From Bacillota bacterium (GTDB taxonomy: Bacteria; Bacillota; UBA4882; UBA8346): a stretch of 64,000 bases of DNA. A program made the position numbers and the translations under genes. The stretch covers positions 1 through 64,000 of the forward strand of contig JAEVYU010000047.1 in NCBI GenBank assembly GCA_023392595.1, read 5' to 3'. Below, piece by piece: positions 51,635 through 59,114 of the stretch. The notes below the pieces were generated by a model. It did not search any database and was not told the DNA's origin. It saw only the letters and a program-made list of their open reading frames with translations. Within the stretch, counting starts at the first letter, position 1. Each line of letters begins with the position of its first letter.

Positions 51635-52214
51635 AATCCTGCTAGTGATGCAGAGAAAGAAATATATTGTCTTTGAGTACGACGGTAAGCCATACAACTT
51701 AAATCTCATCGGAGTCAGAAACTCCACGCCGGTCCCGAATTCGTTCGATGACCGGCTTTATGTTTTATGGCGTTTTCACGGGGAGTGGAATGGCAGAAAT
51801 TATTCGATTACAACCGATCCGGGATTAATGTATTTGAAAAAGCCGATTAACCCGGCAGGCACCGCCATCCTGAAAGAGGGTCAGTATAAGGGAATGTGGC
51901 AGATCGGGATGCACAGGGGGAAATATCCGGCATTGGTTCAGGTCGGGCCTTGCGTAGTAATTCGGGACTTCAATCGTGATAATCGGCTTGATTTTGATTC
52001 AAAGAAGGAACAGAAGGGATCTGATTTTGGAATCAACCTTCATCGCTCGCTCAAGGACATGGAGGCGAGTGTGGTTGGCGAGTTCTCCGCCGGTTGCCAG
52101 GTATTTTCCAACCCTCATAATTTTAATGAGGTCATGGCTATGGCGAGGGTTGCGGAGGATAACTTCGGGAATAGCTTCACCTACACCCTGATAAACGAAC
52201 GGGATTTCAGTTAA
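51612..52214 (+). CDS. putative lysis enzyme with SxGC motif
   Basis: 200 residues from GTG 51612 behind AAGGAGG. Conserved-looking elements are TTDPGLMYLKKPINPAGTAI, LKEGQYKGMWQIGMHRGKYP, FGINLHRSLKDMEAS and EFSAGCQVF. The His-to-Cys spacing (GINLHR ... SAGCQ) resembles the HxxGxxxxxSxGC active site of L,D-transpeptidase folds, and the product has no signal peptide or membrane span. No other lysin gene is visible, so it is the best endolysin candidate. The catalytic chemistry is inferred. Confidence 0.5.
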   Translation: MKIFNLDEILLVMQRKKYIVFEYDGKPYNLNLIGVRNSTPVPNSFDDRLYVLWRFHGEWNGRNYSITTDPGLMYLKKPINPAGTAILKEGQYKGMWQIGMHRGKYPALVQVGPCVVIRDFNRDNRLDFDSKKEQKGSDFGINLHRSLKDMEASVVGEFSAGCQVFSNPHNFNEVMAMARVAEDNFGNSFTYTLINERDFS

Positions 52215-52271
52215 TCGAAAAGTAGGTAAATCCCCGCAAGGGATAAATAAAACAGAAGAGGTGTTTTTATC

Positions 52272-52688
52272 ATGGATTTGACTTTAATCATCCCGGAAAT
52301 TATTCAGTATCTCGTCATCGCCGTGTTGGGATTTCTGGCATTTGGTATCCCCTTTGGAATCAGATACCTTGCCAAGAAAACCAATATTGGGATCCTGACC
52401 GCCGCTTTGACCGAAGCCGGATCGGTTTTGGTTCAGGCCGTAAACTTTGTGAAACAGAAATATACCGAAGATATTAAGGCGGCAAGGGCAGACGGCAAAC
52501 TCACTCCGGCCGAACAGCAAGAGGCTTTAAACCGGGCGCTCCAATATTTCTATACCAACATTTCGAGCGGCGCGTTAAAAGCTATCGAGGCCACTTTCGG
52601 CGAGGTAGAAAAGTGGGCGTCGGCAAAAATTGAGGCTATCATTGGGGCTAGTAAAGACCCAAATTCTTCATCCTCAAACGGAAAATAA
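52272..52688 (+). CDS. LL-H type phage holin
   Basis: 138 residues from ATG 52272. One strong transmembrane helix near the N-terminus (about 8-30, EIIQYLVIAVLGFLAFGIPF) and an amphipathic helical region, then a charged C-terminal domain (LTPAEQQEALNRALQYFYTN). This fits the LL-H holin family, which makes membrane holes for endolysin release. It follows the candidate lysin. Confidence 0.8.
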   Translation: MDLTLIIPEIIQYLVIAVLGFLAFGIPFGIRYLAKKTNIGILTAALTEAGSVLVQAVNFVKQKYTEDIKAARADGKLTPAEQQEALNRALQYFYTNISSGALKAIEATFGEVEKWASAKIEAIIGASKDPNSSSSNGK

Positions 52689-52840
52689 TCGGGCCGGTCG
52701 GTTTGGGGTTCACTCTGGACGGTAGGCCCGGGGTCGAGGCGGTGATTCCCCTCGGACAAAACACCCAATTTGTTTTCGATGCCGTCAAAAACAGCGCGGG
52801 AAGCAATGATTATCAAGCATTATACCAAATCAAGTTTTAA
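52655..52840 (+). pseudogene. vestigial open frame downstream of holin
   Basis: After a TAA at 52652 the +1 frame stays open to TAA 52838-52840 and encodes a beta-rich peptide with FTLDGRPGVEAVIPLGQNTQ and AGSNDYQALYQIKF. Codon use looks coding, but there is no ATG and no ribosome binding site, so it seems to be the 3' remnant of a lost gene. It may instead be chance. Confidence 0.3.
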
Positions 52841-52845
52841 AGCGA

Positions 52846-52874
52846 AGGCCTCCTTTGGGAAACCGAGGAGGCCT
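52846..52874. terminator. hairpin between convergent genes
   Basis: AGGCCTCCT (52846-52854) pairs with AGGAGGCCT (52866-52874). It lies between the rightward lysis region and the leftward gene at 52890. No long T run follows on either strand, so efficiency is uncertain. Confidence 0.5.
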
Positions 52875-52889
52875 CCTAATAGCAATAAT

Positions 52890-53474
52890 TCATCTTGCGG
52901 GCGCGAGTTGCATTACCCAAGTGAACATCGCTGGATTTTGATCTGGGGTTAATCCCGGTGCGGCTAAATTGACCACAGTCGACGAGATACCTAATATATC
53001 GCCAGGAAGTAAAGAAAGTGTGAAATATATATATGTTTTAACATTCCGCCATTGTAATGGGGATGGAGTATTTATATTGAATCCAAATGGGGTAAAAGTA
53101 ACCGGTATTCCAGATAATGTGGCAGAAAAGACTAATGAATATTGATTATCAGCAGCATGCGAGATAATAATATTATATACTCCCTGTGGGATATTCGTCA
53201 CACTAAATGGAGTTCCGAGAAGACCAACAGTTAACCGGCGGGTAAAATTGGCTGTCGTAGTTATCGCCGGATCTGCTTGAGGAACTGAAAACAAATATTG
53301 GGGTATCTCGATATATCCGCTCGATGGTATAATGTTATCACCTGTTAAATCCAAATTAGGCCAGTTAGGAAATGGGTTTGTAACGGCTACAGGTTGTGTG
53401 CCAATCCAAAGCGGCCCGGGTAATGGGGGTGTTCCCGGAGGAATACTTGCAAATACTGCAATCGGTTGAGACAT
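52890..53474 (-). CDS. hypothetical beta-rich protein
   Basis: 194 residues from ATG 53474 behind AAAGGAGTG; a GTG at 53483 in frame is less likely. A Pro-rich N-terminus (SIPPGTPPLPGPLWIG) precedes a long beta-rich region with Thr/Ser/Asn content like a fibre or adhesin domain (NIPQGVYNIIISHAADNQYS and PLQWRNVKTYIYFTLSLLPG). No signal peptide. As a minus-strand gene after the lysis block it is likely cargo expressed in the lysogen, or a decoration protein. Confidence 0.55.
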   Translation of the reverse strand: MSQPIAVFASIPPGTPPLPGPLWIGTQPVAVTNPFPNWPNLDLTGDNIIPSSGYIEIPQYLFSVPQADPAITTTANFTRRLTVGLLGTPFSVTNIPQGVYNIIISHAADNQYSLVFSATLSGIPVTFTPFGFNINTPSPLQWRNVKTYIYFTLSLLPGDILGISSTVVNLAAPGLTPDQNPAMFTWVMQLAPAR

Positions 53475-53582
53475 AGATAACACTCCTTTCTCAAAGATGT
53501 ATTATTATATGATGTAGTTGATGCAAGGTGATTCGATATGGAGAAAATGCGAAGGGAATATGGAACCAGGATCAAAATACGG

Positions 53583-53615
53583 CCTCTCTGGGAAAACCAG
53601 GGAGGTCTTTTTTAT
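53583..53615 (+). terminator. terminator before the SOS gene pair
   Basis: CCTCTCTGG and CCAGGGAGG (about 53584-53606) form a stem around a GAAAA loop, followed by a long T run. It insulates the LexA-box promoter from upstream rightward transcription. Confidence 0.75.
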
Positions 53616-53631
53616 TTTTTTTAATCGTGAT

Positions 53632-53655
53632 ATACTAATGACGAACATGTGTTCG
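53632..53655 (+). promoter_or_regulatory. LexA (SOS) box and -10 element
   Basis: CGAACATGTGTTCG at 53642-53655 matches the Bacillota SOS box CGAAC-N4-GTTCG perfectly in both arms. A -10 TATACT at 53632-53637 places the start of transcription inside the box, so LexA would repress the downstream gene pair until DNA damage. No good -35 is visible. Confidence 0.75.
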
Positions 53656-53656
53656 G

Positions 53657-53953
53657 ATGGTGAAATTGTTGTTTGGAGAAATTAACGAGTTAATCCGCAT
53701 TTTTGTGTTTTTTGATGGCAGCAAAATCGTTCCTCTGGCGCTATCATGGCGCGGAAAACGGTATGATAAATTAAAGGTGCAGCATCAATGGGCAATGAGG
53801 AGGGGAGACTGGTTGGATCAGCATTTCTCTCTAACCGACGGCAAAAGTTCCTTTGAGGTCATGTTCGACCAATGCCGGCAAGAATGGCGGATGGTGAAGG
53901 CGAACCTAAATAAGTCAAAAGGAGCCGAACAAAATGGTCGCGGAAATCAATGA
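53657..53953 (+). CDS. SOS-controlled small protein, first paralogue
   Basis: 98 residues, ATG 53657 two bases after the LexA box and with no ribosome binding site; translation may be leaderless or start at a later TTG or GTG. The core, ALSWRGKRYDKLKVQHQW followed by DQHFSLTDGKSSFEVMF and EWRMVKAN, is about half identical with the next gene and resembles DUF6504, a small fold associated with damage-inducible polymerase operons. The function of the pair is unknown. Confidence 0.65.
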   Translation: MVKLLFGEINELIRIFVFFDGSKIVPLALSWRGKRYDKLKVQHQWAMRRGDWLDQHFSLTDGKSSFEVMFDQCRQEWRMVKANLNKSKGAEQNGRGNQ

Positions 53954-54179
53954 GCCAATCAACGTAGTCGCTTCTTTCGCCAATGGAAAGATAACCCCCA
54001 TCGCTTTCTCATGGCACGGCCGGAGGTATGATCATCTATCATTGACATCCCAATGGCCGGTGATGGAAGGGAAGTATGCAGTGAGGTGTTTTTCGCTTTA
54101 TGATGGCGCTAATGCTTATGAGATTCGGTTCAAAACACAGCAAATGGAGTGGGAGCTGGTAAGGATTCATTCGGATTAA
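53934..54179 (+). CDS. SOS-controlled small protein, second paralogue
   Basis: 81 residues from ATG 53934 behind AGGAG, overlapping the first copy by 20 bases. AFSWHGRRYDHLSLTSQW followed by YEIRFKTQQMEWELVR aligns over its whole length with the upstream protein. The pair is a tandem duplication under one LexA-regulated promoter. Confidence 0.7.
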   Translation: MVAEINEPINVVASFANGKITPIAFSWHGRRYDHLSLTSQWPVMEGKYAVRCFSLYDGANAYEIRFKTQQMEWELVRIHSD

Positions 54180-54180
54180 T

Positions 54181-54212
54181 AAAAAACCAGCCCCAATATG
54201 CTCGGAGCTGGT
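54181..54212 (-). terminator. terminator of the porin gene
   Basis: On the minus strand ACCAGCTCC pairs with GGGGCTGGT (54212-54186) and is followed by TTTTTT. It ends the porin transcript and, on the plus strand, may also stop the SOS pair. Confidence 0.7.
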
Positions 54213-54238
54213 GGTGTAATATTTTGATGGTGGAATTA

Positions 54239-55399
54239 CTAAAAAGCGCTGATAAGCTTCAGATAATATTTATTTTGGGGAACTGAATATGAGGCATAAT
54301 CTGAGCCACCGAGTTGATGACTGTCAAATCCAGTATGAAAATACTGAGCCTCAATTTTTGAGCCATTCATTAATTTATATCCTAACCGGATACCCCAAGG
54401 ATTCCCTTTATAGGTATAATTAGAATTAAAATAATAAAGCGTATCGTTTATATGTTCTTGGTTAAACTGGTCGAGAAAATATTCCGTAAAAAAAGATGAT
54501 GCAAAGAATCCTTTGCCATTTAAATCAACTTCAGCTCTGGCATAAAATGGGGAATTCGCCGATTCATAAATAATACCCACAATGCTATTGACTAAATTAT
54601 AGGGTTCAGTAGTATAATCGCTGTAAGCATTACTTTGGAAATTTCGGTATTCGATAAACGGCTTAAAATCGCCTAGTTGAATGGAAGCATTGATTCCCCA
54701 GGCACTATCGTTGTCATTATAATGATAATATAATAGATCACCACCGACGATACCGCTTGTAAAACCCAAATCCCCACCGAAAGCATTTTTATAAGCCGCA
54801 GCTTTGTTTAAATCTTGCCCGGTTGCATGCGCGGAAGTAGAATAATCATAGTCTTGATTACCCGCTCCTACAACATAAAGACTGCCATCATTGATCCAGG
54901 GATCATGCACGGTCCCATAACCATTTCCAGTATAAGCAAAGGCCATGCCAAAGGAAATGTTATCTGTTAATTTAGTATTAAATGCAACCGTGGTTTGACT
55001 TTTAATATCATCTGTCCAGACGTCCAAGATATCTTTAAGATTATTGTTCCAACCAAAGAATCCAAATTTCAATGTGCCCCAGTCTTCAGTAAAGGTGAGG
55101 CTTGCTTCGTCCCAAACCGCACCGATGGATACGGGATCACCTTTTAATGCTAAAGTCCCGGTAAGGTCTGCACCCAATTTGCCGTTTAAAACCATCTTTC
55201 CAAATACATAATCATTAGCATAACCACTCGTGTTTCCTAGTTCTTCCTGAGGAATCAAAGTTGTGCTTCCGGAAGCTGTTTGTTGCCAGCCTTGAATACC
55301 TACTGTGATTTCCCCGCCGAAGGTTGCGGCAGCCATGGAAACTGCGCTGAACCCAAAAATCAGCATCCCAGTAATGACGAATAAAAGTATCCTTTTCAT
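54239..55399 (-). CDS. outer-membrane porin-like beta-barrel
   Basis: 386 residues from ATG 55399 behind GGGGGG. An ideal signal peptide (about 1-23, KRILLFVITGMLIFGFSAVS ending SMA) is followed by a long series of alternating amphipathic strands with aromatic girdles (DWGTLKFGFFGWNNNLKDIL) and the C-terminal YYLKLISAF, whose terminal Phe is the classic BAM signal of outer-membrane proteins. It should form a channel in the outer membrane of a diderm host. Located inside the prophage, it resembles phage-borne porins such as lc of PA-2, which change phage receptors. Confidence 0.85.
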   Translation of the reverse strand: MKRILLFVITGMLIFGFSAVSMAAATFGGEITVGIQGWQQTASGSTTLIPQEELGNTSGYANDYVFGKMVLNGKLGADLTGTLALKGDPVSIGAVWDEASLTFTEDWGTLKFGFFGWNNNLKDILDVWTDDIKSQTTVAFNTKLTDNISFGMAFAYTGNGYGTVHDPWINDGSLYVVGAGNQDYDYSTSAHATGQDLNKAAAYKNAFGGDLGFTSGIVGGDLLYYHYNDNDSAWGINASIQLGDFKPFIEYRNFQSNAYSDYTTEPYNLVNSIVGIIYESANSPFYARAEVDLNGKGFFASSFFTEYFLDQFNQEHINDTLYYFNSNYTYKGNPWGIRLGYKLMNGSKIEAQYFHTGFDSHQLGGSDYASYSVPQNKYYLKLISAF

Positions 55400-55530
55400 T
55401 ATTTTCCCCCCAAAATATTATCTTCATGATGCCAAAACCAATTTTATTATAAACCAAACAAACATTTGCCACAACTGTCCGAAAGTACAGTCAGGCAAAA
55501 GAATACATTTGCCGACTGTGGTTTTACTTT
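55400..55530 (-). promoter_or_regulatory. porin promoter and repeat region
   Basis: On the minus strand TTGTGG (55474-55469) and TATAAT (55451-55446) are 17 bp apart, about 47 bases before the porin start. The -35 region overlaps an inverted repeat ACTGT-N8-ACAGT (55474-55491), and ACATTTGCC occurs twice in direct orientation (55462-55470 and 55505-55513). These are candidate operator sites. Confidence 0.55.
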
Positions 55531-55568
55531 AAAAAAACCAGCTGATTGGTGTCGACTCCATCAGCTGG
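55531..55568 (-). terminator. terminator of the small leftward gene
   Basis: CCAGCTGAT (55538-55546) pairs with ATCAGCTGG (55560-55568); read on the minus strand the stem is followed by seven T (55537-55531). It terminates the transcript of the 63-residue gene and protects the porin promoter. Confidence 0.85.
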
Positions 55569-55740
55569 CTTTGGTTGGGAAGATATTAGCAATAAATCCT
55601 CCTTTCTTAATTTATTAAAGAAAGGAATAGGATTTGGGAATCCTTTCGAAATAATAATTCTATATAAACGGAAAATTACCTTTTAAAAATAATAATTTTA
55701 TATTCGGTCTACAATTGACTGCGTCTTCCGGCATTCTGCT

Positions 55741-55932
55741 TTATTGCTTTTCCTCGTCGTCTATTAAAAAAGCAGCCTGAAGGGTTTGCATTTCCTCAAT
55801 AATCTCTTCTCGGGTCATTATTCCCTTTCGTTCAAGAAGGTTGACGATTGCTTGCATGGTATATGTTTGACTTAAAAGTAATTCCTCGACAGAGACAGTA
55901 TTTTCGCTTCCATTGTTATTATTGTTAGCCAT
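55741..55932 (-). CDS. hypothetical small protein with Asn run
   Basis: 63 residues from ATG 55932, after AGGGATAAC. It begins MANNNNNGSEN and continues as two helices (VEELLLSQTYTMQAIVNLL and TREEIIEEMQTLQAAFLID). I do not recognise it; the helical pair could be a dimerisation domain. It is divergent from the parM promoter. The 172 bases between its stop and the terminator hold nothing I can identify. Confidence 0.55.
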   Translation of the reverse strand: MANNNNNGSENTVSVEELLLSQTYTMQAIVNLLERKGIMTREEIIEEMQTLQAAFLIDDEEKQ

Positions 55933-56051
55933 GTTATCCCTCGTTCAAATGTTTTTTTTCCTATGTTCTCCAATATTTTAAAACTATCCTGCATGGTAAT
56001 TGCCAAAACTCAAACCAAATGACTTCATGAAAAATGGCTCTTATTTTTTAC

Positions 56052-56128
56052 TTGGTATATTGTAAAACTCATGCTATAATTAAGTTATAAGAGTTATAAG
56101 AGTTATAAGAGTTATAAGAGTTATAATC
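56052..56128 (+). promoter_or_regulatory. parM promoter and 9-bp iteron centromere (parC-like)
   Basis: TTGGTA (56052-56057) and TATAAT (56075-56080), 17 bp apart, are the promoter. Immediately after lie five tandem 9-bp repeats: GTTATAAGA at 56084, 56093, 56102, 56111 and a variant GTTATAATC at 56120. They overlap the expected transcription start. In type II partition systems ParR binds such iterons both as centromere and to repress its own operon. Confidence 0.8.
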
Positions 56129-56144
56129 TAAAGGAGTGGTTTAT

Positions 56145-57089
56145 ATGGATTATCATTTTGGGTTGGACATCGGCCGTTCTGACGTGAAATGTCAATTCGG
56201 CCCGGGAGAAAAAGATGTACTTATCTTTCCTTCGTATGTTTCAAAATATCGGGAACGCGATCTAAAACAAGATGGATTTAGCCTTAATAATCTTGAAGTC
56301 GCAATTAATGGTAGTCGGTATTTTGTAGGTGAACTTGCAAGAGAAATGAATGGTGTGCGTGAATTCGGCAGCAATAAAATCGAACACGAAAACACGATCA
56401 TTTTATTACTTATAGCGATCGCGGCTTCTCCGATAACCCCTGAGTATGGGACAATCTTCCCGAGAGTATGCGCTGGCTTGCCAATTAACAACTATACACG
56501 ACAAGCTGAAAAGTTTGAAGTAATGCTAAACGGAGTATATGAGGTTACTTTACCTGGGAAACATGTATGGATAAATCTTTCCAAAGAACGCTCCCTCTGT
56601 TTCCAGGAGTGTATTGGAACCTATATGGATATGGCATTAAATGAAAATGGGAAAGCAACAGAAAACGCTTTGTTTAAAGGGTGCATAGGAATAATTGATA
56701 TCGGTTATAAGACAGTAAATTTCTTTAAGATGATCGATGGCCGGTTTATTGATTCGGGATCCGGTACGCTCGAACGGATGGGACTGTCCGACGCTTTCCT
56801 ATCCTTTTATAAAAGAATTTCACGCGAGAAAGGATATACTCCGAACGAGGCCGAATTAAAATTTGAAGCACTTGGGAATTCAGATCGGAAAAATCTGGCC
56901 GAACAGATTGAGGGCGCATTAACCCGTTGGTGGTCAGACCCCAGTGAATTTAACCAGATATATTTTACCGGGGGCGGAGGAATCGCACTGGAACCGTTTT
57001 TTTCGAAATATCAAGGCTTGGTTGTCCCGAATGCCAGAGTTTCAAATGCCAGGGGATTCCGGAAAGTGGCGGTTGCCAAATTAGGATAG
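56145..57089 (+). CDS. parM: ParM/Alp-type actin-like ATPase
   Basis: 314 residues from ATG 56145, about nine bases after AAGGAG. Actin-fold motifs are present: phosphate-1 HFGLDIGRSDVKCQF, phosphate-2 GIIDIGYKTVNFF, and adenosine QIYFTGGGGIAL. It is closest in layout to ParM/StbA-type filament proteins that push plasmid copies apart. Directly downstream is a small RHH-type gene that fits ParR. Confidence 0.85.
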   Translation: MDYHFGLDIGRSDVKCQFGPGEKDVLIFPSYVSKYRERDLKQDGFSLNNLEVAINGSRYFVGELAREMNGVREFGSNKIEHENTIILLLIAIAASPITPEYGTIFPRVCAGLPINNYTRQAEKFEVMLNGVYEVTLPGKHVWINLSKERSLCFQECIGTYMDMALNENGKATENALFKGCIGIIDIGYKTVNFFKMIDGRFIDSGSGTLERMGLSDAFLSFYKRISREKGYTPNEAELKFEALGNSDRKNLAEQIEGALTRWWSDPSEFNQIYFTGGGGIALEPFFSKYQGLVVPNARVSNARGFRKVAVAKLG

Positions 57090-57096
57090 GTGGATT

Positions 57097-57429
57097 ATGA
57101 CGAGGAAATCAACCGGGAGAAATCGAAAAGGTGTCTCATTAAGCCTTGATAATGATTTGGCGGATTGGCTTGCGTCTATGGGTAGTCGTGAACGAAATGA
57201 TCTTATGAATATCGTTATTCGCAATGCCATGGAAAAACATATTGTTGGCAATGAGGAGCCATCGCCAGTAAACAATGAAGAACGACTCCGGCAAATAATT
57301 CGGGAAGAATTAAGTTTGCTAAGTTTGAAGGCAACTGAAAAACCCCCTGAATTAAGAATTGTGAATCCAGATGATGAAAGAGCAAATAGTTTAATTGATG
57401 GGTTTCTAGGAATGAGAGATAAGAAATGA
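57097..57429 (+). CDS. parR: ParR-like DNA-binding protein
   Basis: 110 residues from ATG 57097, seven bases after the parM stop. The N-terminal KGVSLSLDNDLADWLASMGS followed by RERNDLMNIVIRNAMEK has the ribbon-helix-helix pattern (a short strand then two helices), and the C-terminus is acidic and probably contacts ParM. It should bind the 9-bp repeats upstream of parM. Confidence 0.7.
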   Translation: MTRKSTGRNRKGVSLSLDNDLADWLASMGSRERNDLMNIVIRNAMEKHIVGNEEPSPVNNEERLRQIIREELSLLSLKATEKPPELRIVNPDDERANSLIDGFLGMRDKK

Positions 57430-57467
57430 AAGTCATATATAATAAGGAAGCAATTTTATTTTATAAT

Positions 57468-57523
57468 TTCCCGTCAAAGAATTTGCAAAGAATGTCCATG
57501 AAAAAATGAGTAAATGACGGGAA
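57468..57523. repeat. 9-bp inverted repeat left of the attachment core
   Basis: TTCCCGTCA (57468-57476) and TGACGGGAA (57515-57523) are perfect inverted copies separated by 38 bp, about 100 bases before the tRNA fragment. They could be integrase or excisionase arm sites, or a weak terminator of parMR. Confidence 0.4.
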
Positions 57524-57619
57524 GCAATAAGGATGGATATAAATGTAAAATACATATATATCAGGTGTTTTTGAAAAAGTTGGGAAGTATTCGAAAGTAA
57601 ATAATGAAGCTTGGACACA

Positions 57620-57664
57620 CTTCGAATCTGTAGGTCGGGGGTTCGAGCCCCTCCGGGCGCACCA
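57620..57664 (+). other. right attachment site: 3' half of tRNA-Arg(TCG)
   Basis: From CTTCGAA (anticodon loop, anticodon TCG) through the variable region, a T arm GGGGG-TTCGAGC-CCCTC, acceptor strand CGGGCGC, discriminator A and CCA. The 5' half of the tRNA is missing: the sequence to the left is unrelated and already mismatches the anticodon stem. This is what remains at attR when a phage integrates at a tRNA anticodon loop and restores the intact tRNA at attL. The intact copy is outside the window. Confidence 0.85.
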
Positions 57665-57745
57665 GCTAAAATAGGCGGTAAGTATTTTTAAGATTTTATC
57701 ATCTGTCGAAGAATTTAAAAAAACGCTGCAAATCTTAATCGAAAG

Positions 57746-57766
57746 CCCGTGACCTTCACGGGTTTT
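57746..57766 (+). terminator. terminator downstream of host tRNA
   Basis: CCCGTGA (57746-57752) pairs with TCACGGG (57756-57762), then TTTT. It is likely the original terminator of the tRNA-Arg gene, now left at the right junction. Confidence 0.7.
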
Positions 57767-57841
57767 AATGTTATTATGCCGGCATGAAAAGGCCTCGCGC
57801 TATGCGCCTATTTATTATGTGTTTAACATCCTAAATATAAT

Positions 57842-57874
57842 CCCATTTTAATGCTAAAATGGGGTTCTTTTTTT
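57842..57874 (+). terminator. rho-independent terminator
   Basis: CCCATTTTA (57842-57850) pairs with TAAAATGGG (57855-57863), followed by TTCTTTTTTT. Confidence 0.75.
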
Positions 57875-58059
57875 ATACAAAAGTAGGAAAACCACTTATA
57901 TCACATTAAAATCTTTAGAGAGATAATTAATATACAACACGATTATGTTGATATAATTATCATTTATAAATCATGAAATGCATGGACCCCGGTTGATCAA
58001 GGAGAAGTTCAATAATATGAGCCTATTTCTCAAAGGGGGACTTCCCCCAAATGTAAATG

Positions 58060-58085
58060 AGGGCGTGTTGGGCGCCCTATTTTTT
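58060..58085 (+). terminator. rho-independent terminator
   Basis: AGGGCG (58060-58065) pairs with CGCCCT (58073-58078), followed by ATTTTTTT. It lies about 75 bases before the decayed kinase. Confidence 0.65.
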
Positions 58086-58159
58086 GTGCCCATCATTTAT
58101 TTTTATTCTTTTGTTGCTGATCACCAACGGTTTTTTGAAAATGGAGGGCAGGGAAATTG

Positions 58160-59061
58160 ATGCCGGAGAATGTAAAATTTCGTGTGAAAGACATCATCGA
58201 AGAGGTGGTGAAAGTTCATTCCCCCATGCGTTAACCAAAGGGATTAATCTTTGCTACCAACTGTTCTCGACAATTCCAGAGTCTTTATCGGGAGATCAAG
58301 TCCGGCTGAAACATGTTCTCAGTAATCTGCTCAATAGTGCCATTAAGTTTACCGTGCAGGGTGAAGTATTCCTTTCGGTGAAGAAACAATCACTGGATGA
58401 CAACCGTATTACTTTGAAATTTTCAATAGCTTTCACCGGAACAGGGATTGCTTGCGAAGAAATCGAGCGGATTTTCGGGAGCATTTACCAGGCGGATGTT
58501 ACGACTTGTCAGTACGGGAATACCGAATTGGGATTGATAACTTCCAAACAATTGGTTCAAATGATGGGTGGCACGATCAATGTTGCAAGTGAAACAGGAC
58601 GGGGTAGTGCTTTCCATTTCATACTGCAGTTCTCGGTGAATGATCAACCGGATGCTATTCCGGTACAATCCGGTTTGGTGCCGCGAAAGATTCTGTTGGT
58701 GGAAGATGACCAGGTGAATCGGTTAATCATGACAAAAATGATTCAAATCCAAGGCCACTCATTGGATGTCGCGATAAATGGATTTGAAGCCTTGGAATTT
58801 TACTCTAGGGAGAAATACGACCTTATCCTCATGGACATCCAAATGCCGGGGATGGACGGAATTGAAACCACTCGACAGATCCGGGGCAGAGAGAATTGGT
58901 TAGAACATGTACCCATCATTGCCCTTACAGCCTATTTTTTTCCGGGAGACCGGGAAAAATTTCTCACCTTGGGAATGGATGAATATCTCTGCAAACCGGT
59001 TCGGATGGAAGAGCTGTTTATGATGATTGAAAATGTAGCGGAAAAACACAGTGCTTGTTAA
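58160..59061 (+). pseudogene. truncated, frameshifted hybrid histidine kinase
   Basis: ATG 58160 begins PENVKFRVKDIIEEVVKVHS, the end of a dimerisation helix and start of a kinase ATPase domain, then stops at 58232; the domain continues in another frame from GINLCYQLF. Sensor and phosphoacceptor regions are absent. The ATPase motifs are ruined: the N-box Asn is Ser (SNLLNSAIKFT), the G1 box DTGIG reads FTGTG, and G2 reads NTELGLIT. The C-terminal receiver (KILLVEDDQVN, LILMDIQMPGMDG, ALTAY, CKPV) is intact. Confidence 0.8.
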
Positions 59062-59114
59062 CAAAGAATAGGAACTGAAATGGGTATCAAATATTAATCC
59101 AAGAGCGGAGTAAG

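Larger units (their letters stand above)
57665..58159. other. host intergenic region with three terminators
   Basis: No gene is visible. It contains the hairpins listed separately at 57746-57766, 57842-57874 and 58060-58085, which fit the end of a tRNA transcription unit. Short frames here have no ribosome binding site. Confidence 0.6.

Noticed and set aside
56084..56128. 9-bp tandem repeat as a simple slippage microsatellite
   Set aside because: It sits exactly at the parM promoter of a parM-parR pair, which is where partition iterons are expected; chance slippage is less likely.
57600..57664. Complete tRNA-Arg gene
   Set aside because: The acceptor 5' strand, D arm and one side of the anticodon stem are missing; the left sequence is unrelated, so it is a 3' fragment only.
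57978..58160. A 60-residue hydrophobic protein
   Set aside because: No ribosome binding site, overlaps a terminator hairpin, and composition does not look coding.
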